DNA from: Alphaproteobacteria bacterium
GTDB lineage: Bacteria; Pseudomonadota; Alphaproteobacteria; Rhizobiales; GCA-2746425
Direction: 5' to 3'
Length of the DNA: 64,000 nt
Assembly (NCBI GenBank): GCA_024743215.1
Contig: JANSWZ010000012.1
Span: 62,001 to 126,000, forward strand
Shown in pieces: positions 35,811 to 44,812 of this stretch; positions within the stretch are counted from its first letter, which is position 1; each line of letters opens with the position of its first letter. Made by a program: the position numbers and the translations under genes. A model generated the notes under the pieces. That model did no database searches and was not told where the DNA came from. It saw only the letters and a list, made by a program, of their open reading frames with translations.

Positions 35811-36578
35811 ATGAGTAAAGTAGAAACCAGCCGAAAGACAATCGAGCAAAACGCAAAGTCGCTCGGCTTTCGTCCCCTTTATGCACAGGTTAAGCATAAA
35901 TTGCTCGAGCGGCTTATCAACAAGCTCTGGATGCCTGGCGACGCACTACCCAGCGAGCAACAATTGGCGGTCGAACTCGGCGTCAGCCAGGGAACAGTGC
36001 GCAAAGCGCTGGATGAACTGACTGACGAAAATATTGTTGTGCGCCGTCAGGGGCGCGGCACCTTCGTGGCAGAACACACTCAGGAACGCGCCCTGTTTCA
36101 GTATTTCATGCTGTCACCGGATGAGGGCAAGAAAGACGATAACCATTTCCCACAAAGCCAATTGCTCAGCCTGGACAGCGGCTCGGCAACCCACCGCGAA
36201 CGCGCGGCTCTTGATCTGGCTGCCAATGATCAGGTCTGGCGACTGGAACGAAACCGGTCCTTGCACGGCGCACCGCTGATTGCAGAAAAAATCGTGTTGC
36301 CAAAGCTTTTGTTCGACGGACTAGATGAAATCAAGCCTCTGCCGAACAATGTTTATGCCCTGTTCGACCAAAGATTTGGACAATCTATTGTGCGCGCTGA
36401 GGAAAAGCTGAAAGCAGTCGCCGCCGAAGAAGCCTATGCAAAACGCCTTGGCTGCGCCACGGGCACCCCCTTGCTGCGGATTGACAGAATTGCTTACGCC
36501 CTGTCCGGCCGTCCCGCGGAATGGCGGGTTTACTATTGCCTGACGGACAATTTTCATTATGTGTCAAATTTGAAGTAG
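35811..36578 (+). CDS. GntR/HutC-type regulator (SuyR-like)
   Basis: 255 residues from ATG 35811. wHTH GntR domain (MPGDALPSEQQLAVELGVSQ near 42-61, TVRKALDELTDENIVVRRQG near 63-82) and a UTRA effector domain to the end. Divergent from suyAB-slcC-comC with a palindrome between, so it probably controls that unit in response to sulfolactate; SuyR of known sulfolactate degraders is the same family. Confidence 0.88.
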   Translation: MSKVETSRKTIEQNAKSLGFRPLYAQVKHKLLERLINKLWMPGDALPSEQQLAVELGVSQGTVRKALDELTDENIVVRRQGRGTFVAEHTQERALFQYFMLSPDEGKKDDNHFPQSQLLSLDSGSATHRERAALDLAANDQVWRLERNRSLHGAPLIAEKIVLPKLLFDGLDEIKPLPNNVYALFDQRFGQSIVRAEEKLKAVAAEEAYAKRLGCATGTPLLRIDRIAYALSGRPAEWRVYYCLTDNFHYVSNLK

Positions 36579-36602
36579 TGCAGTGAAGGCAGGGGCTGCG
36601 CA

Positions 36603-37484
36603 CTAGCCGTTCGCAAAAATCCAGTTCAGTTCCTGACGCCAGTCAATCATACGGATCGGCGTGCCATGTTTGCCTGTGTTGAACAGCCGCATGCGCACGG
36701 GATAGCCGGACCGCGCCACCTGAATACTGTCAAACAACGCCTTGGTTTTTTCCCAGGAAAACGCGCCATCCAACGTGCCGTGCCCGAATACAATCGGCAA
36801 AGGCCTGCCATTGGCTGACAAATGAGAACTGGCCAGAAACTGATTGTCGGCATGAGTTGCCAGCATCAAAGCTCCAGACAAAGCTGTCACAGCAACCTCG
36901 CCTTTGAGATATTGCCAGCAAATCTGCCCGCCCATGGACCCGCAGGCCAGCACAATTTTTGCACCTGGCGCCTGCGCCGCATAATGACCGATCAGTGCGG
37001 CCACTTCACGCGCGCCCTTCACACCAAAATCATTGATGCTGGGCACCAGATAGAGTCCCCTGTTGCGCACAGCCAGATTTTTCAACCGGTTGAAATTTCC
37101 ACCGAAATTATAATCGCTGATGCCCTGACTGCGGTCTCCACCACGGCCATGCAGATAGACCACGATCCATTGAGCGCCGCGCACCTGTCCGGTGCGTGCA
37201 TAATCTATGCGCCCAGGGCCCGAATTGAGTGACAGATCCTGTTGGCCCTTGCGACCGCGCATGGAAACGTAAAACCCTCTGACCTTCGCACCGCGAATCT
37301 GATCGCGCTCGTCAATATCCCGCTCAACCCGGTAATCAAGACGCAGAAATGATCCATTCTGATTTTTCTCCAGAATTTTGGGATAGGAAAACAGCTTATC
37401 CTTGTAAGCACCCAATGACTGGGCCGAAGCCCCCCCGGCAAAACACCAGATCGCGGTGAACAACACCGCAAACAGGCCCCTCAT
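36603..37484 (-). CDS. Secreted alpha/beta-hydrolase-like protein
   Basis: 293 residues from ATG 37484, which overlaps the creatininase TGA. A signal peptide (about 1-22, ending ASA) gives a periplasmic or lipidated location. VVYLHGRGGDRSQGI near 112, then LACGSMGGQICWQYLKGEV near 180-198 with S in G-S-M-G-G as nucleophile elbow, and HGTLDG, NTGKHG near the end fit a hydrolase. Substrate unknown; translationally coupled to the creatininase. Confidence 0.75.
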   Translation of the reverse strand: MRGLFAVLFTAIWCFAGGASAQSLGAYKDKLFSYPKILEKNQNGSFLRLDYRVERDIDERDQIRGAKVRGFYVSMRGRKGQQDLSLNSGPGRIDYARTGQVRGAQWIVVYLHGRGGDRSQGISDYNFGGNFNRLKNLAVRNRGLYLVPSINDFGVKGAREVAALIGHYAAQAPGAKIVLACGSMGGQICWQYLKGEVAVTALSGALMLATHADNQFLASSHLSANGRPLPIVFGHGTLDGAFSWEKTKALFDSIQVARSGYPVRMRLFNTGKHGTPIRMIDWRQELNWIFANG

Positions 37485-38293
37485 GATGCGCTCCACAAAC
37501 GACTGGGGTCGAAGCGGTTCACATCATCCAGCAATTCCACGAAACTTTCGGCTTGATGATTGACGATAGCGCGACCCTTTTGAGCTGTTGCAGCAGCTGC
37601 ATTGCCCACGGTTCCGGCAATATTGAGATCCTGCGCCTTCCAGCCGAACTGTGCTGGCCCATGGGCGCGCAAATGCTTGAATTCCCTCAGATAGTCCAAT
37701 TGAGTGGACCGGAAATCCTCTGCCTTGTCCATCCGAACAAGGTCCGGCCTCAAATGCAGCATGATGGATGTTTCAACATCACAGCCGTGAATGCCGTAAA
37801 TCCGCTCTTGCGGATCAAAGCTGCCGTCAGGCAAGCCAAAGCGCATCCAGCCGGTGGAAACACACAACATATCAAACCGCACCCGCAGCTCTCGGGCGAC
37901 AATGTCGATGATCGGAACATTACCACCGTGGGAATTGATCAAAACCAATTTGCGGATGCCAGCCCTGTGAACGCTTTCACCCAGTTCAATCCAGCTTCGG
38001 GTGACTGTCTCCCAGGAATGGGTCAGCGTACCGGGCGATGAAATGTGCTCGTTGGATTTTCCGACCTGCTGCATCGGCAGAAACGTGGCCGGCAGGCTAT
38101 CAGGCAAGCGTGCAATTGTCGCCTCCACCATACCCTTGCCAATAGCCGTATCAGTCGCAACCGGCAGATGCGGCCCATGCTGCTCTATGGCGGCCACCGG
38201 CAGTACAGCAATCCAGTCGCCCGTTACGGCCGGATCAAAATCAGTTGTGGGCATATCCTGCCAATAGGGCGCGGGAAATCCATCTCTGGCCAT
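37481..38293 (-). CDS. Creatininase family amidohydrolase
   Basis: 270 residues from ATG 38293 (AAGGAA upstream). The metal motif EQHGPHLPVATD is near 37-48, with NSHGGNVPI near 118 and GIHGCDVETS near 169. Relatives hydrolyse creatinine or act in 3-dehydro or F420/MftE-type amide cleavage. The partner hydrolase downstream overlaps it, so the two work together on an unknown amide. Confidence 0.88.
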   Translation of the reverse strand: MARDGFPAPYWQDMPTTDFDPAVTGDWIAVLPVAAIEQHGPHLPVATDTAIGKGMVEATIARLPDSLPATFLPMQQVGKSNEHISSPGTLTHSWETVTRSWIELGESVHRAGIRKLVLINSHGGNVPIIDIVARELRVRFDMLCVSTGWMRFGLPDGSFDPQERIYGIHGCDVETSIMLHLRPDLVRMDKAEDFRSTQLDYLREFKHLRAHGPAQFGWKAQDLNIAGTVGNAAAATAQKGRAIVNHQAESFVELLDDVNRFDPSRLWSAS

Positions 38294-38378
38294 AAAATTC
38301 CTTGTCAAAGCGTCGAATAAGAGCCTGAATTACGGCGAAGATATAGCGCAACTACACAACGATTGCGACCCGTGCCGA

Positions 38379-39677
38379 TCAGAATACAGTGGCCAATACC
38401 CAGCCACTGATGGCCGCACTGAACAACACCCATACAACGTTCCAATGCAGCCGTAGCAACAGAACGCCACAAAGAACTGTCAGCGCCACAACGCGCCAGT
38501 CCAGCGTCGCGAAGTCTGGTTGCCAGATTTTCAATGGCCCATAGGCTTGCGCGGTCACGGTCTGAAACAACACATGCAGACCAAACCAGATGGACAGATT
38601 TAGGATCACTCCAACCACCGCCGCTGTGATAGCAGACAGCGCGCCACTCAACCGTGGTTGATCTGATATCCAGTCCAGATAAGGCGCGCCCACGAAAATC
38701 CACAGAAAACACGGCACAAACGTCACCCACAGCGTGACAATTGCTCCGGCAGTTCCCAACCAGAATCCGCCCTCGCGATAGGCCGCAAGAAAACCGACGA
38801 ACTCGGTGACCAGTATCAAGGGACCGGGTGTGGTTTCCGCAAGGCCCAGCCCATCCATCATTTCACCCGTTGTCAGCCAGCCATATTGGCTGACAACATC
38901 CTGCCCCATATAGGCCAGAACCGCATAAGCACCGCCAAAGGTAACAACAGCCAGTTTTGAAAAGAAGGCCCCGATTTCGGTCAGGATCGGCGCCCCGGAA
39001 AACGCGCCAACTGCCAGAACAGGCACCCACCAGAGGACGAGCCAGATAGCGATCTGCAAAACCGTCTTTTGCCAGGGCACCGCGACGATAACACCCTCAA
39101 CCCTGCCGCCAGAGGACGTGCTGAAAAACCCGAACAGCCCTGCAAGAAACACGATCAATGGAAATGGCAGTGCCAAAAAGAAAATACCGACAAAGGACAC
39201 ACCGGCAATGATCCAATGCGCCGGACCTTTCAGCGCACGCTTGGATACTTTCAGCAGCGCCTCCACCACAATGATCAGCACAGCGGCTTTGATGCCCAGA
39301 AACAGGCTGCTGACCAAGGGTACATTTCCCAGATAGGCGTAAAGCGCGGCCAGTGCAAAAACAACAACGGCCCCTGGGAGCACAAACAGTAGCCCCCCCA
39401 TCAACCCGCCTTTCAACCCATGCAACCGCCAACCCGCATAGGTCGCCAATTGCATCGCCTCCGGTCCAGGCAACAACATGCAAAAGCTCAAAGCGTTGAG
39501 GAATTGTTTCTCTGTCAGCCAGCGTTGTTCATCGACCAGAAATCGGTTCATCAAAGCGATCTGCGCCGCAGGTCCGCCAAAGGACAACACACCGATCTTC
39601 AGGAAAACAAGGAATGCGGCGTTAAAAGGAGGTGGCGCAACGCGCTCTTGATCTGAAATCACAATTTCTGCGGCCAT
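38379..39677 (-). CDS. chrA: Chromate transporter ChrA
   Basis: 432 residues from ATG 39677; an in-frame start at 39767 is possible but no ribosome site supports either clearly. The duplicated ChrA halves each have the GGP/PGP motifs (LSFGGPAAQIALM near 36, MLLPGPEAMQLATYAG near 72, VTFGGAYAVLAYM near 244, AETTPGPLILVTEFVG near 279). About ten to twelve helices. Exports chromate, and sulfate may compete. Confidence 0.9.
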   Translation of the reverse strand: MAAEIVISDQERVAPPPFNAAFLVFLKIGVLSFGGPAAQIALMNRFLVDEQRWLTEKQFLNALSFCMLLPGPEAMQLATYAGWRLHGLKGGLMGGLLFVLPGAVVVFALAALYAYLGNVPLVSSLFLGIKAAVLIIVVEALLKVSKRALKGPAHWIIAGVSFVGIFFLALPFPLIVFLAGLFGFFSTSSGGRVEGVIVAVPWQKTVLQIAIWLVLWWVPVLAVGAFSGAPILTEIGAFFSKLAVVTFGGAYAVLAYMGQDVVSQYGWLTTGEMMDGLGLAETTPGPLILVTEFVGFLAAYREGGFWLGTAGAIVTLWVTFVPCFLWIFVGAPYLDWISDQPRLSGALSAITAAVVGVILNLSIWFGLHVLFQTVTAQAYGPLKIWQPDFATLDWRVVALTVLCGVLLLRLHWNVVWVLFSAAISGWVLATVF

Positions 39678-39946
39678 GATCTGATGCTTTACTGCTGCTG
39701 CCGACCAATCATCAAACTCTTGGGCGGCGTTACGTGCCCAGCGGCAAAAACCATCCCATAGGCCCATTCACATGTTCAATGATAGAGGTTCATTACGATA
39801 CATTCATGACAATTTGAAACCGGGAAATGGAATTGAAATCAAAACTCATTTAGATGAAACACAACGCAGAATTGAAACAGCGCTTGCTGTTTCAGCATTT
39901 GACGCGCAAAACTTGCCGAATATGTCGGCCAATGTTTCAGACCGGG

Positions 39947-40768
39947 ATGATGATAAAATTTACTGCTCATACAATATTATTTGTTGCCCTGACCCTCCTC
40001 ACTCAAATTGGCGGGCTGGCTTACATTCTGGCAATTCTGGCGAGGCGTCGGCTATGGAAAAGCGCACCGCTTAATCACGTCATTACAGCAGTGGCATTCC
40101 TATTGATGTATGCGGGACTGCAAACGATTTCTGCAAAAGCCGCTCCACATTTCGGACGTGTTCCCCTTCCGTGTATCGATCAGGCTGATGAAATGGTTTG
40201 GATGCAGTCACCTTTATACTGCCTTCTGAATCGGCAATACGTGACTTCTGAATTGGAAGATGTTGTTTTCCAATTGTCCGACTACATGAATTATGCATTT
40301 CCCGGCACGGTCACCATCATACTGGATGCCGGCTTTCCGTTTTTCGATGGCTTTCCGCTGTTGCCACATTTGTCGCATCACGACGGCCGAAAACTGGACA
40401 TTGCCTATTACTATGTAAATGAAGAAGCGGTCTATGTACCCGGTCAAACCAGATCACCAATTGGCTATTGGGCCTTTGAAGAATCCACAAACCAAAGCAC
40501 CTCTCCATGCGCCGATCGTGATGACTGGCTGACGATGCGTTGGGACATGAACTGGTTCAGCCGCTTCTTGCGACCTCTCAAACTGGACAGGCAGCGGACA
40601 GCTGAAGCCCTGCATTGGCTGTCATCGACCGGTGCGGAAAAGGGCGTATCAAAAATACTTCTGGAACCGCATCTTGAGAAATTGCTTGATGTGGAAAGCG
40701 AAAACATCCGGTTTCAGGGATGCCGGGCGGCCCGGCACGATGATCACATCCATATTGAAGTCCGATAG
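39947..40768 (+). CDS. Membrane-anchored MepA-like (LAS family) metallopeptidase
   Basis: 273 residues from ATG 39947; start not supported by a strong ribosome site, and an upstream in-frame ATG at 39854 exists. A helix near 5-28 and a second near 45-58 anchor it. Zinc site: H144 and D151 in SHHDGRKLDIA, and H264-x2-H267-x-H269 in HDDHIHIEVR at the C-terminus. This H-x6-D and H-x2-H-x-H spacing is that of MepA, which cuts peptidoglycan D-Ala-mDAP cross-links. No Pfam-known close relative is recalled, so a cell-wall role is inferred. Confidence 0.65.
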   Translation: MMIKFTAHTILFVALTLLTQIGGLAYILAILARRRLWKSAPLNHVITAVAFLLMYAGLQTISAKAAPHFGRVPLPCIDQADEMVWMQSPLYCLLNRQYVTSELEDVVFQLSDYMNYAFPGTVTIILDAGFPFFDGFPLLPHLSHHDGRKLDIAYYYVNEEAVYVPGQTRSPIGYWAFEESTNQSTSPCADRDDWLTMRWDMNWFSRFLRPLKLDRQRTAEALHWLSSTGAEKGVSKILLEPHLEKLLDVESENIRFQGCRAARHDDHIHIEVR

Positions 40769-40798
40769 GCTGGCCGGATTGGTTGGACTGCCGCGCGA

Positions 40799-41242
40799 TT
40801 AAGGTCCGGCCCACATCGTGACCACATAGGCCAGAAACACATAGCGTCCGGTCTTGGCAATGCTGACCAGCAATAGAAAACGCCAGAATTTTTCACGCAA
40901 CACGCCTGCCACCACCGTCAGCGGGTCACCAATAATGGGCACCCAGCTGAGCAAAAGCGACCATTTTCCATAATGATGATACCATCCGGTGGCACGCGCC
41001 AGCATGGCAGGCTTTACCGGAAACCAGCGCCGGTCACGGTAGCGTTCAATGGCCCGCCCAAGGCCCCAATTGACAATGGATCCGGCGATATTTCCAATGC
41101 TCGCGACCACAACAAGCACTGCCACCGGAACCTGATCCAGCAGGATCAGTGCGGTCAACACACTTTCAGATTGGGCCGGAATGATGGTGGCCGCCACGAA
41201 GGCGCTGAAAAACAGCCCTATACAGGCGACCAGTCCGCTCAC
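40799..41242 (-). CDS. YqaA/SNARE-associated (DedA-like) small membrane protein
   Basis: 147 residues, GTG 41242. About four hydrophobic segments, IPAQSESVLTALILLDQVPVA near 21, GNIAGSIVNWGLGR near 49, SWVPIIGDPLTVVAGVLREK near 98. The PIIGDPLTVVAG motif marks the YqaA family. Function unknown; likely membrane transport or lipid homeostasis. Confidence 0.85.
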   Translation of the reverse strand: MSGLVACIGLFFSAFVAATIIPAQSESVLTALILLDQVPVAVLVVVASIGNIAGSIVNWGLGRAIERYRDRRWFPVKPAMLARATGWYHHYGKWSLLLSWVPIIGDPLTVVAGVLREKFWRFLLLVSIAKTGRYVFLAYVVTMWAGP

Positions 41243-41290
41243 TCAGGAACTATAGGCAGGTTGAACAGCCACGTGACAGAACAACCAACT

Positions 41291-42289
41291 TTAAACATCT
41301 TCCCAATTGCCACTTTCACCAGCGCGGAAAATGGCATCGATCAGTTTCTGATTGTTCTTTGAGCTTTCCAACGAGAAAATTTCTTCTTCGCCCTTCAGAT
41401 CATCACTGGCGACCGCGCGAGCAAACGCTTCCACCTGCATCTGATACTGATTTACACCGGGAAAGCTGTATTTGTGCTGCTCGGAATGATCAGCATTGTT
41501 CCAGGTCACATAGTCAGCGTCGTACAGGCCTGCATTGAACGGCGCAGAGACTTCCACCCAGCCCTTGTCACCATGAAAAGAGATTTCCTGACGCAACGCC
41601 ATTTGGGTCGAGACATACATGGTCATTTCGAAACTGCCGAAATCGGCGCGGCATGATGTGAAAATATCTGTGCCAAAGGTCGGGTCACGCTCCACTTTTG
41701 CAGAAACACGCACTGGTTCCGAGCCTGTCGCAAACCGTGTGCCGACGGTTGGATAGACACCGATATCGGGTAATGCACCACCACCAAGAGAGGCGATATT
41801 GCGCATATTGCCTGCATCCATATTGTAATAAGTGAATGCCGCCTGGACGTGGCGCAAGGTACCAATGGCCCCTTCTGCTATCAGCGAACGGACCTTATGC
41901 CACTGCGGATGGTAGGTCACCATGAAGGCTTCCGACACCAAAACATTATTGGCATCCCGCGCTTTTATGATGTCGTCAATCTGATCCGCATGCAAAGAAA
42001 TGGGTTTTTCACACAGGACATGCTTGCCCGCATTGGCCGCTTTAATGGCCCACTCGACATGTTGCGACGTCGGCAGGGGAATATAAACCGCGTCAACAAG
42101 GTCGCTTTCAAGCATAGCCTCGTAACTGCCGAAGTAATTTGGAATTGCAAAGCGCTCTGCCACAACTCTGGCGCGACTTTCATCGCGACTCGCAATTGCT
42201 GTGATAATTCCGTTCTCAGCGTTCAGAATGGCTGGAATCAGCTGTTCCTGACCAATTTTTGCCGTTGATAAAATGCCCCAGCGCAACAT
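41291..42289 (-). CDS. Gfo/Idh/MocA family oxidoreductase
   Basis: 332 residues, ATG 42289 behind AGGAGG at 8 bases. N-terminal Rossmann domain ([17 protein letters not shown] near 4-20), the EKPISLHA motif near 93-100, and a C-terminal dimer domain with [14 protein letters not shown]. Oxidises a sugar or related alcohol with NAD(P). Stands alone with no visible partner. Confidence 0.9.
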   Translation of the reverse strand: MLRWGILSTAKIGQEQLIPAILNAENGIITAIASRDESRARVVAERFAIPNYFGSYEAMLESDLVDAVYIPLPTSQHVEWAIKAANAGKHVLCEKPISLHADQIDDIIKARDANNVLVSEAFMVTYHPQWHKVRSLIAEGAIGTLRHVQAAFTYYNMDAGNMRNIASLGGGALPDIGVYPTVGTRFATGSEPVRVSAKVERDPTFGTDIFTSCRADFGSFEMTMYVSTQMALRQEISFHGDKGWVEVSAPFNAGLYDADYVTWNNADHSEQHKYSFPGVNQYQMQVEAFARAVASDDLKGEEEIFSLESSKNNQKLIDAIFRAGESGNWEDV

Positions 42290-42693
42290 AATTCGTTCCT
42301 CCTATTTTGGCGGACCCTATCAGAAAGCACACGGTCCAAGCACTCCAAATGTGTGGATAAACATATCCAAAAATCTGATTATTGAGGCCAAACGAGTACG
42401 CTTCCGGTGCCCAATTTGGCTGCTCGTCAATCAGGTTTTGATCAATGAACCGTGGTTAAGACATTGTAAACCAGACAAAAACGAATTCTCATCTTTTGCG
42501 ATTGTGCCTTGCAATTTCCACAATTGCCCCCTAAATCCCCCCCATCGATATTTGCCGATCTACTGGGTTAAACGCTCCGCCACTGACGGAAGCGCACGTT
42601 TCAGACTTTCTTCAAATTCGACAAAACCGGGCGACGTGCCTCAAAAATTTGAGCCAGACCCCACGTGCTAACGTTAGTGTAAAGGACATAACT
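42290..42693. other. Long noncoding leader upstream of the cold-shock gene
   Basis: 404 bases with no supportable gene. The distal part will hold the CspA promoter and a long 5' leader, as usual for cold-shock genes; AT-rich around 42350-42420. Open frames here have no family signature. Confidence 0.5.
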
Positions 42694-42903
42694 ATGATTA
42701 CCGGCACCGTAAAATTCTTCAACGACCAAAAAGGCTTCGGCTTCATCGAGCCAGAAGATGGTTCTAAGGACGTATTCGTACACATCACCGCTGTTGAGCG
42801 TTCCGGCATGGCCGGCCTCGCAGAAGGCCAGAAAGTACGTTTCGACACAGACATCGATGCTCGCAACGGCAAAACTGCTGTCAGCACCATCGAAGCTGCT
42901 TAA
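42694..42903 (+). CDS. Cold-shock protein (CspA family)
   Basis: 69 residues, ATG 42694 behind AAAGGA. Complete cold-shock OB fold: [19 protein letters not shown] (RNP1, KGFGFI) and [13 protein letters not shown] (RNP2). Binds single-stranded RNA or DNA as an RNA chaperone. The 404-base leader upstream and a strong terminator downstream suggest a monocistronic, leader-regulated gene. Confidence 0.97.
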   Translation: MITGTVKFFNDQKGFGFIEPEDGSKDVFVHITAVERSGMAGLAEGQKVRFDTDIDARNGKTAVSTIEAA

Positions 42904-42941
42904 TCAGTCTGCGGTCCTTCCGGACCACATCTGATAAAATT

Positions 42942-42980
42942 GAACCGCTGCTCCTTTACAGGTGCGGCGGTTTTTTTACG
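42942..42980 (+). terminator. Rho-independent terminator of the cold-shock gene
   Basis: AACCGCTGCTCC pairs with GGTGCGGCGGTT (one mismatch, one G-T) around TTTACA, directly followed by a T-run. Lies about 40 bases after the stop at 42903. Confidence 0.9.
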
Positions 42981-42983
42981 ACC

Positions 42984-43475
42984 TTACGAAGGCTCTTTGC
43001 CATCCATGAATGAGTCCAGACCATCCAGGCAACCAAGCCAACCGAAATTATGATTGGTGCGACTCTGTTCGTCGGGAATATGTTTGTGTTCCACAACAAT
43101 TTCAGTCTTGAGTCCCCTGGCCAGAAACCGGACTGTCACCCGCTGAGCGGCCTCCGGATCAAATTGTGGATCAGAGCCTGACTGCCAGGAATACTCCAGC
43201 AGATTTGGCTGCTCGACTCGCAGAAACTGTCCAATAATCCAGATGATGGATCCGTCCGGCAGCAGATTGGCAATCCGGTAGCGCCCACCCACCCGCAGAT
43301 CAACATCGCATTGCGGACAGGTGACATGGGCCGGGCCCCACCATTTCATAATCTGGTCGGCTCGTGTCCACGCCTTGAACACGCGTTCCGCATCCCCGTT
43401 GACAAGGCGGCGAACCAGCAACGACAGAGAAGCGGATGGCACCGGCGCTTGATTGGCATCCTGAGTGCTGGTCAT
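42984..43475 (-). CDS. SRPBCC/AHSA1-domain protein
   Basis: 163 residues, AHSA1-type (RRLVNGDAERVFKAWTRADQ near 27, MKWWGPAHVTCPQCDVDLRV near 48, GWLGCLDGLDSFM at the end). Overlaps the ArsR stop (ATGA), so it is co-transcribed. SRPBCC proteins bind small hydrophobic ligands; the exact role is not known. Repeatedly found with this kind of ArsR. Confidence 0.85.
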   Translation of the reverse strand: MTSTQDANQAPVPSASLSLLVRRLVNGDAERVFKAWTRADQIMKWWGPAHVTCPQCDVDLRVGGRYRIANLLPDGSIIWIIGQFLRVEQPNLLEYSWQSGSDPQFDPEAAQRVTVRFLARGLKTEIVVEHKHIPDEQSRTNHNFGWLGCLDGLDSFMDGKEPS

Positions 43476-43879
43476 GGTCGCTCATCCTTCTTTGCAGCAG
43501 CGCCCGGTTCCGCTGCATCAGCGTCGAGATGCATTTCCAGAGAGTCCAGAACCTCGTTCCAGAACTGTGTGTATTGCTGAATCCATTCATGGGCATTCAC
43601 CAAAGGGTCGATGTTCAAAGAGCAGACACTGGTCCGCCCGACAATATCCCTTTTGATCAGTCTGGCGCCTTCAAGAACCTTGAGATGTTTCGAAACCGCA
43701 TTCAGCGACATATCAAAAGGCTCTGCAAGCGCCGATACGGTTCCGCTGGAACCAGACAGGCGTTGCACGATTGCCCGGCGCGTGGGATCTGACAAGGCGT
43801 GAAACACACGATCCAGATGGGCCTCATCACTCGGAGACCCCCCATTTTCCGCGGACTTTAGAGCATTGTTATTTTTCAT
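43472..43879 (-). CDS. ArsR-family transcriptional regulator
   Basis: 135 residues. wHTH: DRVFHALSDPTRRAIVQRLS near 23-42, FDMSLNAVSKHLKVLEGARL near 54-73. No CxC or other metal-site cysteine pair is visible, so it is probably a non-metal ArsR. It faces the second SRPBCC gene at 43954 with a perfect palindrome between. Confidence 0.88.
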   Translation of the reverse strand: MKNNNALKSAENGGSPSDEAHLDRVFHALSDPTRRAIVQRLSGSSGTVSALAEPFDMSLNAVSKHLKVLEGARLIKRDIVGRTSVCSLNIDPLVNAHEWIQQYTQFWNEVLDSLEMHLDADAAEPGAAAKKDERP

Positions 43880-43891
43880 CTTGCCAAATTC

Positions 43892-43907
43892 TCAACCATT
43901 TGGTTGA
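43892..43907. promoter_or_regulatory. ArsR operator candidate
   Basis: TCAACCA-TT-TGGTTGA, perfect 7-bp arms, 13 bases upstream of the ArsR start and 47 bases upstream of the divergent SRPBCC start. Typical of ArsR operators in ArsR-SRPBCC pairs. Confidence 0.6.
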
Positions 43908-43953
43908 ATATAACTGAACCTGTTTTGAAGGTCAAACCACTAAGGAGCGCTTC

Positions 43954-44346
43954 ATGCCCACTCATATTCATCAGGAAGTTTTCATAAAGGCCAGCCCCTC
44001 GGATATCTATTCCGCTTTCATGGATGAAAAGCAGCATTCGGCTTTTAGCGGCGGAAAATCTCAGATCAGCACAGAAGCCGGGGGCGAGGCCGTCATGCAT
44101 GATGGTCAGATCATAGCCCGCAATATTGAACTGGAGCCCGGGCGCAAAATCGTTCAGGCTTGGCGGGTAGCCCCTTGGGAAGAAGGTCAATACACGTTGC
44201 TGCGCATCATGCTTGCAGCAGAAAGTGATGGCACACGCATCACCCTGGATCAGAGCGGCTGCCCTGAAGAAATGACAGATCATTTGGCCGAGGGTTGGGA
44301 AGCCCGATACTGGGCGCCGCTGCGCACTTATTTCGAAAATCGCTAG
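43954..44346 (+). CDS. SRPBCC family protein
   Basis: 130 residues. HQEVFIKASPSDIYSAFMDE near 5-24 and WEARYWAPLRTYFENR at the end mark a START-like/AHSA1 fold. Divergent from the ArsR and probably under the same operator as 42984. Confidence 0.85.
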   Translation: MPTHIHQEVFIKASPSDIYSAFMDEKQHSAFSGGKSQISTEAGGEAVMHDGQIIARNIELEPGRKIVQAWRVAPWEEGQYTLLRIMLAAESDGTRITLDQSGCPEEMTDHLAEGWEARYWAPLRTYFENR

Positions 44347-44420
44347 TGTCTGTTAGTTTTGTCTATCGAAAAGGGGCCGGCTGCGTTTAGTCGGTCACGC
44401 TATAATGAGGAGTGGCGAAG

Positions 44421-44807
44421 ATGAATGAGCTAACATCCAATGTGAATTGGCTGGCCGTAATCATAGGAACCATTGTCAGCTTCATAATAGGCTGGCTGTG
44501 GTATTCTCCAATTCTGTTTGGAAAGAAATGGGCCGAAGGCTCGGGCGTGGAACTTGGCACTGCCTCTTCCATGCCGGTAGCCGCCATGGTGACGCAACTG
44601 GTTTCGACTTTCTTTCTGGCATTGCTGGTCGGCGTTACCGCAGCTCAAAATGCCCTTGCCACCATCATCCTCATTGTTCTGACAGTCGCAGGCTTCGTCA
44701 TGTCAGTGGGACTGTTCGTCAAGAAATCCACCTTTGCGATTCTGGTGGATGGCGGTTTCATTGTGATCATGGGCGTGGTGATGATCATCATACAAGGCAT
44801 TTTCTAG
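44421..44807 (+). CDS. DUF1761 membrane protein
   Basis: 128 residues from ATG 44421. Four hydrophobic segments, first with WLAVIIGTIVSFIIGWLWYS, the DUF1761 pattern (SPILFGKKWAE). Function unknown. Follows the SRPBCC gene by 74 bases and may be in the same unit. Confidence 0.82.
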   Translation: MNELTSNVNWLAVIIGTIVSFIIGWLWYSPILFGKKWAEGSGVELGTASSMPVAAMVTQLVSTFFLALLVGVTAAQNALATIILIVLTVAGFVMSVGLFVKKSTFAILVDGGFIVIMGVVMIIIQGIF

Positions 44808-44812
44808 AGCCT

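Noticed and set aside
36321-36557. Minus-strand frames inside the GntR gene
   Set aside because: Shadows of the plus-strand regulator with wHTH and UTRA features.
42273-42671. 132-residue plus-strand frame upstream of the cold-shock gene
   Set aside because: No family features, no ribosome site, and the stretch is the expected leader region.
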